Positions 20,699 to 35,038 of a DNA stretch of 64,000 nt are shown here, piece after piece. Position 1 is the first letter of the stretch, and every line of letters begins with the position of its first letter. Origin of the DNA: Henckelia pumila (lineage: Eukaryota; Streptophyta; Magnoliopsida; Lamiales; Gesneriaceae). The notes under the pieces are model-generated. The model was given only the letters and a program-made list of their open reading frames with translations, ran no database searches and was not told the origin of the DNA. The stretch is taken from positions 3,348,001 to 3,412,000 of the forward strand of contig NC_133123.1 of NCBI RefSeq assembly GCF_033568475.1, given 5' to 3'. The position numbers and the translations under genes were made by a program.

Positions 20699-21373
20699 TT
20701 GAACAAAGTTAAATTTGATATTGAGAAAGAAGTGAAGACAATAAATACAGGAGCGGGAGCAACTTAATTCACTCCATTGAATCGCGTGAAGTTTAAAAGA
20801 AAACTAATTTTGCTTGATATATTTGCATATGTATATATTTGCTTGATTTAACGCAGCTTTAAAGAATTAAACTCGGAGAATCGGAACGATATTGCATTAG
20901 ATTCTATATTCTATATGTGAGTGAGTAATATTCATGATACTTTGTTTATAAAAATTTTAAGAAAATTTACTTTCAAGTTTTGACCATTTCTTTACTAATC
21001 TGATTGTTTATTTAGATTATACTAATTGAGTAATATTCATAATACTTTGTTTATAGAACTTTGAAGAAAAATATCTAACAAATTACTTATTATGCATCAG
21101 TTATATCTATTAATTATCGGTATTTATATAGATTTGAAACTTATGATTTTACTTATCTAAACAACAATTATAATACATTTGAATACATTATTCATCAGTA
21201 AACGCAACTAAAAGTATGTATGAACTAAATTTGTAATATAGTATAACATGAAGGACAATTTTTTTCATAATTTGTTTATTAAGATGTTAAGTTTAATCAA
21301 TTTTTGTACAGATATATTTAGTGTTAATTTAATTCTTAGAAAAATTCAAAATCATAAACCAATGTACAATAAA

Positions 21374-21420
<47 letters not shown>

Positions 21421-23228
21421 AAGTCCGTACTAATTGTATTAAAAATAATATTCAATTTGTAAAATTATATAGTACACACATTTGGATAATTCACATCATA
21501 TCATATAAACTTAAAACAAATACTAAATTTGTCATACAACAAAGTAAGTTACCAATTTTGTGGACTTATTTTTCAATTACATCATTTTCATTATGTTTTT
21601 TTAGTCCTTATTTTGTAACTTTGATCATTAAAATTTTAAGAAAAATAATAAAAACTAAATCAGGTTATATACATGTTTTTTATGCGGTATCAAATTTTAA
21701 ACAATGCATTTAATTTTAATGATATGCAGGAAAAAAGAAGGGATTCGATATTCATACCGTCATGCCAGAAGCCTTATTTTGATCGCGCGCAGTTTCGTAT
21801 GAGTTTTTATGTTAGCATAATAAAGATATATAATATAATGTTGATACCATTAATTTTGAACAAAACGTGCATTGAGAAGCATACACATCACATCAAACTC
21901 CACCAAAATTTTGACGTTTAAGGGAGACCTTTTGCTCATTGGTGCCTTGTCAAAATGTTTGGGTGAAGGAATGAGAGCTCAAGAGCTGGAAATTGAGTGA
22001 GGAACTTGGTGTCACTCATAGAAGAAAGATGCACCTGAAGCCAATTCCTCTTGTTAAAAGCAAATCATGACTCATGTTTGAAATATTGTTCTGTTCATGC
22101 TTCTATCTTACTTATTTTATTTTTCCAAAAAATATACAATTCAAATTTCATGATATCGAATTTCGTTATAAATTATTTTCTTGAAAAGAAAATTAGTACA
22201 AGTATGTGAGTTGTAAATTAAATTAGTAACTCTGTGTCAAAATAAGTTATAACTTGGACAATTCCAAGAATTATCGACGCAATCCTATAGCTATGTTAAG
22301 TGATGGGATGAGACTAGTCAATTTTGCGCCTAATTAATTTGACATGGCAAGACCGGTTAAACCGACATTTTGACAAATCTGAAAAATTGTCAACTCAATC
22401 ATACGAGAGAATGAACTTGATATATTTTGATATCTCCGATGCTATGTCATTTGTATTTTTTTTCAATGTTAAGAAAGAACATCGATTTTATAGATAAATT
22501 ACCAAAAAAAAATTATTTACTTTAAATTGCTTGATTTTATTAATATATATATTTTTTTTGACGGTATAATTTTATTAACATATTAAGTGATGTTAAAATC
22601 GTAATTTTTATTAAGATTTAATGAATATGACGTTCTTCTTTAATATATCATGGTTACAGAAGTATTTTGTTTTAAAAAGTATTTTTTTAAAGTTGGTTTT
22701 AAAAATATTTTTTTAAGCAAAAGCTGTAATAATTTTATGTTTAGATAAATTGATTGAAATAATTTTTTTATTTGAGTTGTAAAAAATATTTGAAAAACTA
22801 TAAAAATAAACTTTTAAAAAACACTTATTTTGTGTTAAATAAATGTTTTAAAAGAACTACAAATCTATCCAAACATATCTAAAACAATAAAAACATTTTT
22901 TTTTTAAAAAAAACATTGTTTCCCTTCTTCTGCCTTCTTAATACAAAGAAACTCAATATAAATAGATAGTAATACATTTATCACCCCACCAAACAGGTCC
23001 TTATTATAGTGATATCGAGTTTCATAAAATAATAATTTTGATATAAATAAATAATTTTTTTTTTTTTCTGTGTCGCAGGAAAATCCGAACCGAAGAGCTC
23101 TCTGCTCTTCAGGGAAGAACGGACATGATGAGCAGCTCATGGGCGACACAAGATTTAAGCTTCAAAAATCACTGCAGTTAAATTACTAGATTAATCATTT
23201 CCATTTCCTTTGTTTACGGAGTGATTTC
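20699..23228. other. 2.5-kb AT-rich intergenic DNA
   Basis: It lies between two divergent genes (pectinesterase minus, DUF21/CBS plus) and so holds both promoters. There is a (TA)n microsatellite at 21377-21416. The stretch 22650-22880 has MITE-like AAAAGCTGTAATAA and inverted strings but no clean ends. No open frame has a domain, including 21673-21921. Confidence 0.5.
21377..21416. repeat. (TA)n microsatellite
   Basis: About 20 uninterrupted TA units. Confidence 0.95.
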
Positions 23229-26200
23229 ATGGGTGCAGCTGCGGCTGCCGCAGCCGTGCCTGAAACTTTGCTCTTCAATCGCTCCAATTTCGTCGCTTAC
23301 TGTAGTCCCTCGTTTAGACTTCTCCGAAATCCTTGGAAACTACCCCCGAAGGTCATTCCCGAAAGGGTCCGTTTGTGTACTACGCAGCGTGCTTCTTCTC
23401 AAGCTTTCGTTTTCAGCTCTTTTAGAAAAGCTCCCCTGTATTCAGGTACGAGTAAACCCAGTTTCTGTAGGAAAGGTGAGATTGGTGACGTGGGGATTGC
23501 CGAGGATTTCGGACAAGTTTTGGCCAGAAAGTTACTCTCGATTGTTGCTGTGACGATTGGGGTATTCGTGGTACTGGGTTGCCGGAGGGCACTGGCGTTG
23601 GAGGGGGTCATGAGTACGGGATATGGGGTCTGGGAGCGGACTTTTTCGGCGTTGAGGAGCTCGTGGCCGAAGATTTTGCAGGTTCTGACGCTTATCAAAG
23701 AGCAGGGTTTGGTTCTTGCTCTCCTTTTAGGGCTCTCCGCATTTTTCTCCATGGCCGAGACTTCCATTACCACTCTATGGCCTTGGAAGGTAGTGATGAA
23801 ATGTTGTTGGGATTGCATTGATATACTTTCGTTCGACATCTTGGATTGAGCTGAATTGAAACTCTTCCGGTGTTAGTTGAAACTGAAAGAGGTCTATCTT
23901 GCACGAATCTTTGTTAAATTTGAAACTATCTAATTATTCGTTACATCCGCATTGAGCATCAAATGTTAAGCTCGGGTTCAATTTCTTTGGCAGGGTCCAA
24001 AGTTTTGATATTGTAGTAATTTAAACGCACTGAATTGTTTTTAATTATTTGAAGTAGCGCTCAACTATGTTTGCATGATTATCATATCTGTTGCATTTTA
24101 TAAGGGCTTTTGTGGTTTTAGGATAATTTCTCAATTTAGAGAAAATCAAATCTCTTTTTCAGTTGGTTTCTCTTTTCTTCTGAAAAAATAAAATAAAAAC
24201 AAGAACTAACCTTACAAAGGCATGTGATGGATTTTAGGTGCGGGAATTGGCGGAGAAAGAGTCAGAAAATGGTGTCTTTAAAATGCTGAGGAATGATGTT
24301 ACTCGCTTCCTGACGACTATCCTTATAGGCACCACGTATTGCTCCTCTTATAATCAATTAGCCTCTTTTTCTTCTTCTTTTGGTTTTCAACGTGCTTTGT
24401 TAGTTTAAATATTTAATTTTCCCAGAGTGGTAAATATTGGTGCTACAGCATTGGTTACTGAAGCTGCAACTGCAATGTTTGGAGAAGCTGGTGTCAGCGC
24501 AGCTACTGGAGTTATGACGGTACGACTATAGTCATTTTTGGTCTTCCAGATTGGAACTAAAGAGCCATGTTACTTACTTTGCTTTCACTTTAGTAGGAAT
24601 AAGGTCAAGTCTCTAGAACCACATCAACGATAATGCTTATGTAACAACATGTGTTTAAGCTGAAAGTTGCACGTGGACATGTGTCTCTTTTAACTCTTAA
24701 TGAAAACTTTTGCACCATTCATGCCATTTATTTTCATCCCTGAATTGCATTTTGATGTCCAAACAGGTGTAAAAACTTGAGAAAAATAGCTTTTAGTTGG
24801 GTCCTGTCTCAGAAATTCCAAGATCAAATCAAACATTCTCATTTAGACGTGCCATTGTTATCCTTTAGAAAAAAATTCACCCTAACTTTCTAATTATGTC
24901 GATGTGATCATTAACCGAACCCTAGTGCATATTGAAGGAGTTCTGCTATATTTTAAAATTTTTTGAGAATCCATGTTGGCTCCTGGGATTCCATGTTCTT
25001 TTAAGATCAGTTGCTTTCCCTTTAAAGTAAACTTCCTGTCTCATGCAGTTTAAAGTTTATTGTGTTAATGCAATTAGGTGTATGCTAATGTCCCTGTATT
25101 TTGTGATGATAAAAAATAATCCGATCCTTGTTATTTAATCATAAGCCCTATCTTAATTGGCTTTATAGGATGTAATATTATCAGCTTTGCCACTAGCAAT
25201 AATCACTAGAGCATTAATAATGATGAGCCCATTATCAAGCATGTTTACTCTAGAAAAAGTAAGAGAAGGCCCAAGTGAGGTAGTGGGGAATCAAAAAGGG
25301 AGTGAGAGAGAGTAGTTATTCATTCTGTTATTTTGTTCATGTGTCTTTTACTAGCCGATGCTAGGGTGAGGGTTGAGAGGATATTGTGCTGAGGAGAACT
25401 ATGAGATATTGCCACTTTTATTTCCATTACAGCACAATTATCAGTTTTTATTGCATTTCTGCTTGAGTTTCTATCTTCCTTTACATATTTAAAAATCCAG
25501 TTTGCATCAGTTTTCCATTTAAGCATACTTAGCCTGAAACTGTCAATAACACCAGGTTGCAATTTTGCTCCTTACCGAGATTACTCCAAAAAGTATAGCC
25601 GTTCACAATGCCACTGAGGTTGCTAGATTTGTGGTAAGTTTCAAACTTATAATTGGTTGGATTTGATTTATGACTTTGACAGATGGTAGACGGTGGTTTT
25701 AATTATCTGATGCGCTCTTCTTAAAGGATTTAGATTAAAGAAAATTAAGACATTTATAGTGTTGTGTATGCCTCATATATTTTTTATATTGTGATTGTGA
25801 TGTCTTTAGGTGAGGCCAGTGGCATGGCTTTCTCTTGTATTATATCCCGTGGGCAGAGTTGTTACATATTTGTCGATGGGAATGCTAAAACTTATGGGTT
25901 TGAAAGGCAGAAGGTGAGGTATACCTCAATTAGTATTTCTCTCTTATGTCATTTATAATCTTTGCCACGCATATAATTAATTCTCTTATGTGGGATGTCT
26001 GAATCTTTAGTTTCTCAATGGACAATTGCTGATCAAGCTATGAGATGTGAGATTCTTTAAAGAAATTTGTGCAACATGTCGTAGATCATTAAAGAACAAT
26101 GAGATATTGCTTGGGAATAATGCTCATTTTGTTTGGTATGTTTCAGTTTGAAATGGGAGTGCCTGAGCAGGTTTTAGAAAATTGCTCGTTTTAGGGATAA

Positions 26201-28903
26201 TCGTAAATTCTAATATTGCTGGTTAATTAGAGTAAACCTATCTATTACAGAAGGATAACTACTAGCCTTGCTAATTGTGCATCCATTATAAATGCTATTG
26301 ATCAATCCTCTTGTTTGGTGGGCCGATATTTATTTGCTTCCACCATGTCACTAGATCTTCGCACCTTATTTTTTCCGGCTACCCCATAACATCGATCTTT
26401 ACTTGGTCATCTTGATGTGTTAGCGAACCTTATGTAACTGAAGATGAACTAAAACTGATGTTGCGTGGAGCAGAATTGAGTGGAGCAATCGAGGAGGAAG
26501 AACAGGTGAACTTTGTTCCACATATCCTACTCACCATTTGAAAATTTGAGAGCTTGATATTGGTTGATATTTGACAGGATATGATTGAAAACGTCTTAGA
26601 AATAAAAGAAACCCATGTTAGAGAGGTAATGACACCTCTTGTTGATGTTGTTGCCATAAATGCCAGCGCAACACTGGTTGATTTCCATAATTCATGGGTT
26701 GATCATCAATATTCCAGGTATGATTTGCTTTTCTATTCATGGTTGGATTGTGTTCAGTTCAAAAAGCTTCCATTTATGCTTGTAGGGTACCTGTCTTTGT
26801 GGAGCGCATTGACAATATTGTTGGTATTGCATATGCAATGGATCTTTTGGATTACGTCCAGAAGGTTGACTCATCTCAGAATACTCATATTATCCAGAAT
26901 GTTGTCCTTTCATATTTTCTTCTCATGCACGAAATATTCTCATAGCACTCAGATTATTTTCTTTTTATCTTGAAGGGGGAACTTCTCGAAAATTCTGCTG
27001 TGCAAGACATCGCTCATAAACCAGCCTACTTTGTTCCTGGTAATTTTCAAGTTTTAGATTATGACATTAATATTTGGATGTGTCAGTGTGTGTGTGAGAT
27101 AGTGTATGTGTGTGTTTGTATGTTGCAGATTCAATGTTCGTATGGAATCTTCTAAGAGAGTTCCGGATCAGGAAGGTACACATGGCTGTAGTTCTAAATG
27201 AATATGGCGGAACTGTTGGCGTAAGCTATTCCTCACCTTTGTGGATATATTTTACACCACCTTGATATGGATATCTGTTGGCCCAATACTGGACCAATCA
27301 AGTTTTGGGTTGTTATTTAATGTTACTCTCTCTTATTCTACAACAGATAGTGACCCTTGAAGACGTAGTGGAAGAAATTGTTGGTGAAATTTTTGATGAA
27401 AATGATTCAAAAGTAAGGTCAATTGATGATACCAAGTTCTTGACTGTCTCAATCACTAATTTCAGATGCATGTCCTATCACAAGCATAAAATTTTCATTC
27501 TCTGGCTGCCTTTTGATTTATTATATGTCTGTGGTGTCGATATTGTACTGAAAAGCTACAAGATATGGCATTTGACAGGTGATCAATGAGATGATATAAA
27601 CTGAATACTTGTTAACTCAAAAAGATTTTTTAGTTTGCTCTTGCATAATAGCCTGAGGATATTAGAATTTTGGAGGAACCTAGCTGTAAACCATCGGTTG
27701 ATTCTTCATCCCCCGTTGAGATTTTAGGATTTTGTTAGGCTACAGTAACGTTTCTCTGGAATTCATACTTGCTGTAGAATTGTTTGAATCCATTTGATTG
27801 CACGTCATTGCTTATTGAGGACCCCAGCGTCGTACGTCCACCAAGTCCCATTGTGTAGCAAAAGGTGGTTTTCGTTTACATGCCGGCGTGAAATTTTTTA
27901 CTATTTTTCTGGCTGCGTGCGTTATGTTTTGCATTTATTATGCTAGTAGCGATACAAGTTCTGTCGATATTGGTGGAGGATCATTGAAAAATAACATAAT
28001 TTCTGAGTCCGCTTCTACTGTAATTAACTGTATGGCAGGAAGAAATCCAGAAAAAGACTGGTTATATTGTCATGCGTGCCGATGGTATATATGATGTGGA
28101 CGCTAATACTACCATTGGGCAGCTATCTGACGACCTTAACATTAAAATGCCGGAGGTACATTTCATTTTTCCTCTGGTTACAACTTACGGTAGCAAACTC
28201 GTCATCCTACAAAATATGTTGAGTGCAACATATATGAGATTGTTATATGTTCCTCATTGTTTTAGATAAAATAATTGTAGTATATGTTACAATTTTATGG
28301 ATTTCAGGTTTCAATAGTGTCTCCAGCTCCATTGATGCTTGCTGACAGACATTTTTGTTTTTGCATGTTCAGGGTCATCAGTACGAAACCGTGTCAGGCT
28401 TTGTATGTGAAGCGTTTGGGTACATCCCGAGGACTGGTGAGACAACAAAAGTTATCCTGGAAAGGGCGAATCGAGAAGAACATGGTGAATACGATGCATC
28501 AGAATCTGATCGACAAGATGAAAACCAGAAGACTCAGATTTTTAAGCTTGAGGTTTGTTTTTCTTGTTCTTGTAATTTAAGAATCAAAACATGATGCTCG
28601 GATGTGGCAACTTTTTGTAACCAACCATAGATTATCTCAACGCAGATATTAGAAGGGAATGCCAGAAAGGTTGGTTCCATTCGATTTGAACGGATAACCA
28701 ATGATGATTCATCGTTAAGTATGAAAGAGTTTGCGCGTTTGGTTCCCAAAATCACGAGAAGGAAATGGAGCAGCAGCGACGACGAATTAGATAGTAGGAC
28801 AGAGATTGATGAGGTTCCTTCTGAAGGAATAGGTGATTATATGGGCTCGTCTGATGATGATCATGTAAAGGAGGACAGTTTTGATGAAGCAAGAAAACGG
28901 TAG
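23229..28903 (+). CDS. plastid DUF21/CBS-domain Mg transporter, CNNM-type (14 exons, 670 aa)
   Basis: A member of the CNNM/CorC family whose Arabidopsis relatives (At3g13070 and At1g55930, MGR8/MGR9) are chloroplast-envelope magnesium transporters. Exons: 23229-23789, 24238-24335, 24426-24519, 25556-25633, 25810-25913, 26424-26505, 26578-26717, 26786-26864, 26976-27039, 27129-27220, 27347-27412, 28039-28155, 28373-28552, 28646-28903; every junction is GT-AG and in phase. Domains in order: Ser/Arg-rich transit peptide (residues about 1-75); hydrophobic segment ahead of RALALEG; DUF21 transmembrane domain (about 150-305) with AETSITTLWP and LTEITPKSIAVHN; CBS pair (about 355-490) with EVMTPLVDVVAI and NEYGGTVGIVTLEDVVEEIVGEI; CorC_HlyC domain (about 510-615); acidic Asp/Ser-rich tail. 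The length is close to that recalled for the Arabidopsis protein. The frame is intact. Confidence 0.93.
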
Positions 28904-30805
28904 ACCATTCTTTTCATCAGACATGAATTAAATTAATATTTCTCATTTGCCCCTCAACTTATTACACCTTTCCTTTAGGATGCTTGAATTTTGTCACATC
29001 ATCATATTTGTCACATGATGCGCTATAGGAATGTGTAGAGCCCGCAAACTTGATTGCTCATTTATGCACATACATCTTTTTCCTCTTGTAAGTCAATTTA
29101 CAGTGTTAGTCCTTTAATTTATTGGTTTTTCGTGTTTAGTTATTTTTCTTTTTCATTTTGAGTGCTGATGTGACTCATGAAAATAATGATATCACCGGAA
29201 ATTACTATGTAGTGTGGAGCATTTTTTATTCATAGATGATGTCACGTCCGCACTCCGTTGGATATTGACTAAATTATTATTGTTTTTATAAATAAGTGTA
29301 TTAAGTCTGTAAATTGACTTTAACATGACCGACTTAAAAAAATATATATGCAACTTATGAGACCATCAATGTAATTTTTCTTAATTTCTATGTAAGTAAA
29401 TATAAATTAAAATCTTAAAACCTTTGAAAAAAATCGGATCTTCATAATGGGCCAATAAAGCACGGCCTAACCCTGTTTTCGGAGGCCCATTAATGATAGC
29501 AAATACTGTTAGTCTAGCTGACTCGTTACTCTTATGTCTGGGCCTTTTAAGTAATTTATTGTTTTCGCGAATGTTCTTAAATTGTCATTTGGGATGTGAG
29601 TTTTATAAACTCTTTAAAAATCTTCTCATAAGAAATCTATTTTTATAAATGACACACGCATAAACACACAATCATATTAGTAAAGTATCTATGGATAAAT
29701 ATTTTTTTGACAGGCTCTATGGATAAATATTTGAATCACAAAAACTCATGATAAATTTTCGTGTCCGACTCATTAAAAAAATATTATTTTTCACTACAAA
29801 AATTAGCCTATTAAATCTTCTCATCACAAAAAAAAACTTACTTTATTTTATTATGCGGAATAAATCAATGGTATCCAATTAATATTTGGTTTAAAAAAAA
29901 ATGTCACAACATAAAGGTAGAAGTCTCATTATAAAATTGTTATTAAAATTTGATCGCTATCATTCAATCAATTCACCCCAAAGGCCCAACCAATTATCCT
30001 TTTCACGTGTTTATATTCAAATATAAGCATATGATATGATTCAAAATATATAATTATTTTAAAATTTAAAAAAAATCAAAATTATAAATTATGACGTCAT
30101 CCACAATCTTATGAAATTTTTTCTTTTTTTTAAAAAAAAAAAAACGATCTTATCGAGTAATGTGAAGATAATGAGATGAGGGAAAATCTGAAACAAAGAT
30201 CCGATGGATCCATAGCGAGCGAGGGGGATTGGAATATTAATTATAAACCGATGAAAATGGGATTCCAACAGTACTCCTACAACTCCTTTGAGCTTCAATC
30301 GCACCTCAAATCCTAATGGATCCCTTCCCTTCCTGCATGTATATCTCTCACCCCTAACAATCGTTGTTTTGTTCTGCTCTGCTCTGCTCTGCAGTCTATA
30401 TATATATTAGAGGAGGAAAAAAGAAATACTGATCATTGAAACTTTTTGTGCTAATTTGTTTTCGTTTTTAATTCTTTTTGTTTCTTTTTGAGTGGCAGGA
30501 ACTAATTTGATCTTGTTGAAGGCATACACCGTACGTAAGCGTTTAAAGTTTTCTCCTTTCTTTGTTTTCATGGTGTTGGTTTTTCATTAGGAATCTTGCC
30601 CATATATATATATATATATGTACTCCAAAGATTTACAGGTTTGGTTTCCAGAGGAAAAATATCTCCAGAAAACTATGTGTTTGAATTTTTTTTGTTAATT
30701 TGAACATCGAATCTCTTTGTTATCTTCTTTTCATCCAAGAAGTATTGTGTGTGTGCATCTTCTTAGAGTAGAAGATTAACTGTATGTGTAGGTATATATA
30801 TATAT
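28904..30805. other. intergenic DNA with one MITE and the WNK11 leader
   Basis: A MITE lies at 29091-29319. The rest is AT-rich. The last 500 bases (30300-30805) include a (TCTGC)n run near 30374-30394, two short TA repeats and probably the WNK11 5' UTR, perhaps with a leader intron. No other gene is supported. Confidence 0.45.
29091..29319. mobile_element. 229-bp MITE (TIR AGTCAATTTACAG)
   Basis: The left end AGTCAATTTACAGTGTTAGT is matched by the inverted right end TTAAGTCTGTAAATTGACT. The core has TGATGTGACTC and TGATGTCACG strings typical of non-autonomous plant elements of this size. It is noncoding. Confidence 0.6.
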
Positions 30806-31684
30806 ATGGCGGATGAAGAAACAGAACCGTTCGTGGAACTGAGCCCGACGGGCCGATACGGGCGCTATTCGGAGCTTCTGGGAGCCGGAGCCGTGAAGAA
30901 AGTGTACCGCGCATTCGACCAAGAAGAAGGGCTGGAAGTGGCGTGGAACCAGGTAAAGCTAGGGAGCTTCAGCGACAATCCCGTAATGATAAGCCGGTTG
31001 CATTCCGAGGTTCTTTTATTGGGTGGCCTCGATAACAAGTATATCCTCTCTTTACACTCTGTTTGGCGCGATGACAAGAGAAAAAATACGCTCAATTTCA
31101 TCACCGAGGCATGCACTTCCGGGAACCTGAGAGAGTACAGGTTCAAACACAAGCATGTTTCTTTGAATGCCATCAAGAAATGGGCTTGGCAGATTCTCAA
31201 AGGATTGGAGTATTTGCACGCTCATCTCCCCTGCGTCATTCACAGGGATCTTAACTGCAGCAATGTCTTCATTAATGGCAACACTGGCCAGTTAAAGATT
31301 GGTGATTTTGGGCTAGCGGCGATCGTAGAGAGGAAGGGTGCGGTGCATTCGGTTCTGGGGACCCCGGAATTCATGGCGCCGGAGCTGTACGAGGAGAACT
31401 ACACGGAGCTGGTGGACGTGTATTCGTTCGGGATGTGTTTGTTGGAAATGGTCACTCTTGAGGTTCCATACAAGGAATGCAGAAGTATCGTCGCCGTTTA
31501 CAGAAACGTGGTGGCTGGGGTGAGGCCCCAAGCGTTGGACAATGTCGACGACTCCGAGGTTCGAGCCATCATAGACAAGTGCCTGGCTCCCGCCGAAGCC
31601 AGGCCCTCGGCTATTGATCTCCTCGGAGATCCGTTTTTCGATGGAATCAACGACGACGACGAAAACGATGACCCTGATATGTGA
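30806..31684 (+). CDS. WNK11: WNK11-like serine/threonine kinase (292 aa, intronless CDS)
   Basis: A cytoplasmic protein kinase of the With-No-Lysine family. The single exon encodes a nearly bare kinase domain (residues about 17-285) with only a short acidic tail, as in Arabidopsis WNK11 and unlike the long WNK1/WNK4 types. WNK marks: in strand beta-3 the usual Lys is replaced (VAWNQV, Asn48), and the substitute Lys sits in the glycine loop (GAGAVKKVY, Lys31). The catalytic Asp is in HRDLNCSN (146-153); note Asn150 where most kinases have Lys, a known WNK11-type change. DFG is at 167-169, APE at 191-193, and the activation loop reads [10 protein letters not shown]. The glycine loop reads GAGAVK rather than GRGAFK. 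The start at 30806 gives the family's usual N-terminus; the frame is intact. Confidence 0.92.
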   Translation: MADEETEPFVELSPTGRYGRYSELLGAGAVKKVYRAFDQEEGLEVAWNQVKLGSFSDNPVMISRLHSEVLLLGGLDNKYILSLHSVWRDDKRKNTLNFITEACTSGNLREYRFKHKHVSLNAIKKWAWQILKGLEYLHAHLPCVIHRDLNCSNVFINGNTGQLKIGDFGLAAIVERKGAVHSVLGTPEFMAPELYEENYTELVDVYSFGMCLLEMVTLEVPYKECRSIVAVYRNVVAGVRPQALDNVDDSEVRAIIDKCLAPAEARPSAIDLLGDPFFDGINDDDENDDPDM

Positions 31685-33850
31685 CACAAGAGAGTCACAT
31701 AACTCATCTTGGTAGTTGATGTACATATTGCTTGGGATGGTCAATGCATATATATTCACGCACAAATTAAATATCATTTTCTATTTTACTGCTTATTTTA
31801 ATTTTATTTTATGAATTATTTAGAGTTTGTGGAAATTGGATTTATCCGATTGTCACATAGTCGTGGCCCCTCATATCTTTGTTGGGAAAAGAGGAGTTGG
31901 CCTGATTACCTAGTTTTTTATAATTTTTGGAAATTTTAATTAACATGTCGTATAAATAGACATTTTTTGTTGGCATGGAAGCACTTTTCAGTGCTACGGA
32001 CGTATTTTACTATAATATGACTAAAACAAACATACAAGTTATTAAACGACGAATTTGGGGCTTTTTTTTTCAACGTTTTATGCGGTAAAGAAAACATGGG
32101 TACGAAGACTCGAGAAAGGTACATTAACCATGAGTTTCACGCATTTTCATCCTACTATGTAAAGGTACATATATATATACACAAACACAAAATTTAGACA
32201 TTTTCAATAATTTATTTATTCGTTGTGACAATCACCGAATCTCAAATTTTTTACGAGATCTCGAGTTCGAATCTACATGCAGCCTGGACACCTGAGACAA
32301 TTACATGTCAACTCAATGTATGAAATGTGGACATGTCTCGAAAGGTAGCTGCCAACTTCTTGATTTGCATACTGTGACTCATTTGATTACAGTGGCTAAT
32401 TGATTCAGTAAATGAACATGGCAATTGGTTGGTGGCTTCTATTTATGGGCTGGACGACCAAATTGAGAATTGATGAGAGTGGACTATTATTTATTTTTAT
32501 ATATTGGGGTAAAATAATAATAATAACAACTACAACAATTAGCTTGTGACAGTTGTAGTTTTGAAAAGTTCCTAATTATTTGGTTTTTGTGATTTAGCTG
32601 GCAAATTACTTCATGATGATGATACATGCTGTATTATTAGGCCGTTTTATCACATGGGTAATTGGTGAACCGGTAAAAAAAAGATTTGGAAAATTCTAAC
32701 CTAACTTTACAATATTAGCCAAATACTAGATCACATTTTGGCTCTCCTGTAAAAACAATGGATATTTTATTTTTCTATATTGATTTGTTATATCACATAT
32801 GCACGTATAACGCTATATTAGTTTCGAGATTAATTTAGGAAAAAAAAATGGAATACTACGGAAATTGTGAAGAGGTCGAGGTAGCTAGAGAGGTCAAATA
32901 CGAACAAAAAAACCACCTCAATTTCATTCGGAATTTATTTTTTAAAAAAATAATAAAGATAAAGATTTCCTTCACTTTGTAATAGTAATAAATAATATAT
33001 ATGTTTACATTATGAATTTTATGTTGTTTTTCAAATTTGGTAGGAGCAAATTGCACCAAGTATGTGTTAATGTTGAATGGTATAGCATTGTAGGCTTGCA
33101 CTATCAACAATATTTAATAATGTATTATATATTCATCGTCTGAATTTGTAGCCTTTATCTCCTCCAAGTATTTATTTATATGCTTTGCAAATAGGGAATG
33201 ATATGTGACATTTTATCTTTGATGCATACCGGAAAGAAGCAACATTTATCTTTGGTGGTAATAATTTTAGTGGTCCATATGCAATTGGACTAAGATAGGT
33301 ACCAAGATAAAAGCAATAAAATTTATTATCATTTATCAATATTATTTAAAATATATAAATTAGTTTTTTTTAAAAAAAAACTATATTAAAAAGGGTTTTG
33401 TTTAAAGTTCTTCTTTGTTATAATTTTTTTTTAAAAAAACAATAACAAATCCTTGTTTTAATTTCATTCGAAAATTGGTAGATAGTTAGATATATTCTAT
33501 GATTTACAAGGCTTCAAAGCCCATATAAATTGTTGACCTAAAAAAACGTTACAAATTATTATACAATATTGTGGATCAGATTCTAATTGAACTGTGGCCG
33601 AAATTGACCTTCTGAAGCAACTTATAATTGCAAAGTCACAAAATCGTATTTGAATTTTAGGAGAAGCAAGCACCACTGTATTAATATATTTGAAATTTCT
33701 TTTTTTTTTTATAACATGAATATTTCCAATTTCTGGTGTGACTGTCACTTAAATACGTGTGTGTATGTGTATGTATATGTATGTATGTATGTATGCATGT
33801 ATGTATGTATGTATGTATGTATGTATGTATGTATGTATGTATGTATGTAT

Positions 33851-33903
<53 letters not shown>

Positions 33904-35014
33904 TTCGCATTAAATTTACCAGCCAGATAAAAAAATTTCTGGTCAAGTCCACGGAATAGCAAATGTTACTGTTTCCATTTTCTTTTGAAAAACTAACACA
34001 ACTATTTAATACATTAACACTTGATTTACTGTAAGTCTTTAACATTAATTAAAATACAATACAAATAGATTAATCAAAATTACCGCATATTTAAACCAAC
34101 TGTTTGCGTTTCTCTTCCAATTTCGTTTATGATTAATAGTTATAATTTCAATAAAATTTCTATTATTTTTTTTAAAGGTAAATTTGCTGAGCATCTAGAG
34201 TCAGTCATCCACCTAGGACTCCAAATATTCTAACACCACACCAGAGATTTTGCCTAAACTCTCTCCATTTCTCTTTCTCTCTCCCTTAAACAAATTTTTA
34301 TAAATACAAAATTTACATCTCTTCTCAACTAAGCTAAGAATTCCATTTCATTGATTTTGTTCACAACAAGTGGAATAACAACAACAAAAACAAAATAAAG
34401 GAATGACCTTTGGAGAAACTGAAAAGAAAGTGAGAGGATGAACTTGGCCTCTATATTCTTCATTTATGCATATGTGTTTTTCTTTTGTTAGATCTTGGTT
34501 TCATATGTTCTTCCACATGAGTCCTTCAAACTGACTTCATGCTAACATTACGGATTGTAGTTTTTCAGATTGTGGGTCTGTTTGATCTGAAAAGATTTTG
34601 TTTTCCCAGGTTCAAGAATCGATTCTTCATCGATGAATGGAGGATCCGATTGTTTAAACAAATCCAGTAATCCCCACTTTATGTTGATTGCTTGCTGCTA
34701 CTGGGTTCCTGCCTGATTTTCTTGGATTGGTATTGTTCTTGTCTTTAGGTTAGCTTACTGATCAGATTTCGATCTGTCGGATTTGTCTTTTGATGATTGC
34801 TGGTCGGGAAATTTTATTGCTTTCGTGTTTATGCACCAGTAATCTGTTATTAATGGGATTCAGCTTATGTTTTAGTAGTTGAATTAGTCATCTCATTGCA
34901 TAGTCGATTCACAGATGCTTGGAGTCCTTGCCGATTCTGTCAATGTTTATATTGCTGTCTTTTTTTTGAATTTTTGGCTTCTGTTTCGATGGATTATCAC
35001 TAAAACTTCAGACA
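31685..35014. other. 3.3-kb intergenic DNA with a compound microsatellite
   Basis: AT-rich and mostly featureless. A (TATG)n/(TTA)n microsatellite lies at 33762-33903. From about 34250 a pyrimidine-rich stretch (CTCTCTCC) and a G/T-rich leader precede the RRM gene and may include a 5' UTR intron that ends with the acceptor just before 35012. The open frames over the microsatellite are translations of the repeat. Confidence 0.5.
33762..33903. repeat. compound microsatellite (TATG)n then (TTA)n
   Basis: About 20 units of TATG with one variant unit, directly followed by about 17 units of TTA. Confidence 0.95.
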
Positions 35015-35038
35015 ATGGGATTTGAAATTACAGGAAAG

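Noticed and set aside
22650-22900. Possible MITE with AAAAGCTG strings
   Set aside because: Inverted similarity is weak and AT-driven; no clear ends or duplication.
32255-32275. GAGTTCGAATC, a second B-box-like string
   Set aside because: No A box at the right distance and no target-site duplication; not called a SINE or tRNA.
33650-33962. Open frames on both strands over the microsatellite
   Set aside because: The products are pure MYVC, Y, L, I and HTYI repeats from (TATG)n and (TTA)n; no gene signal.
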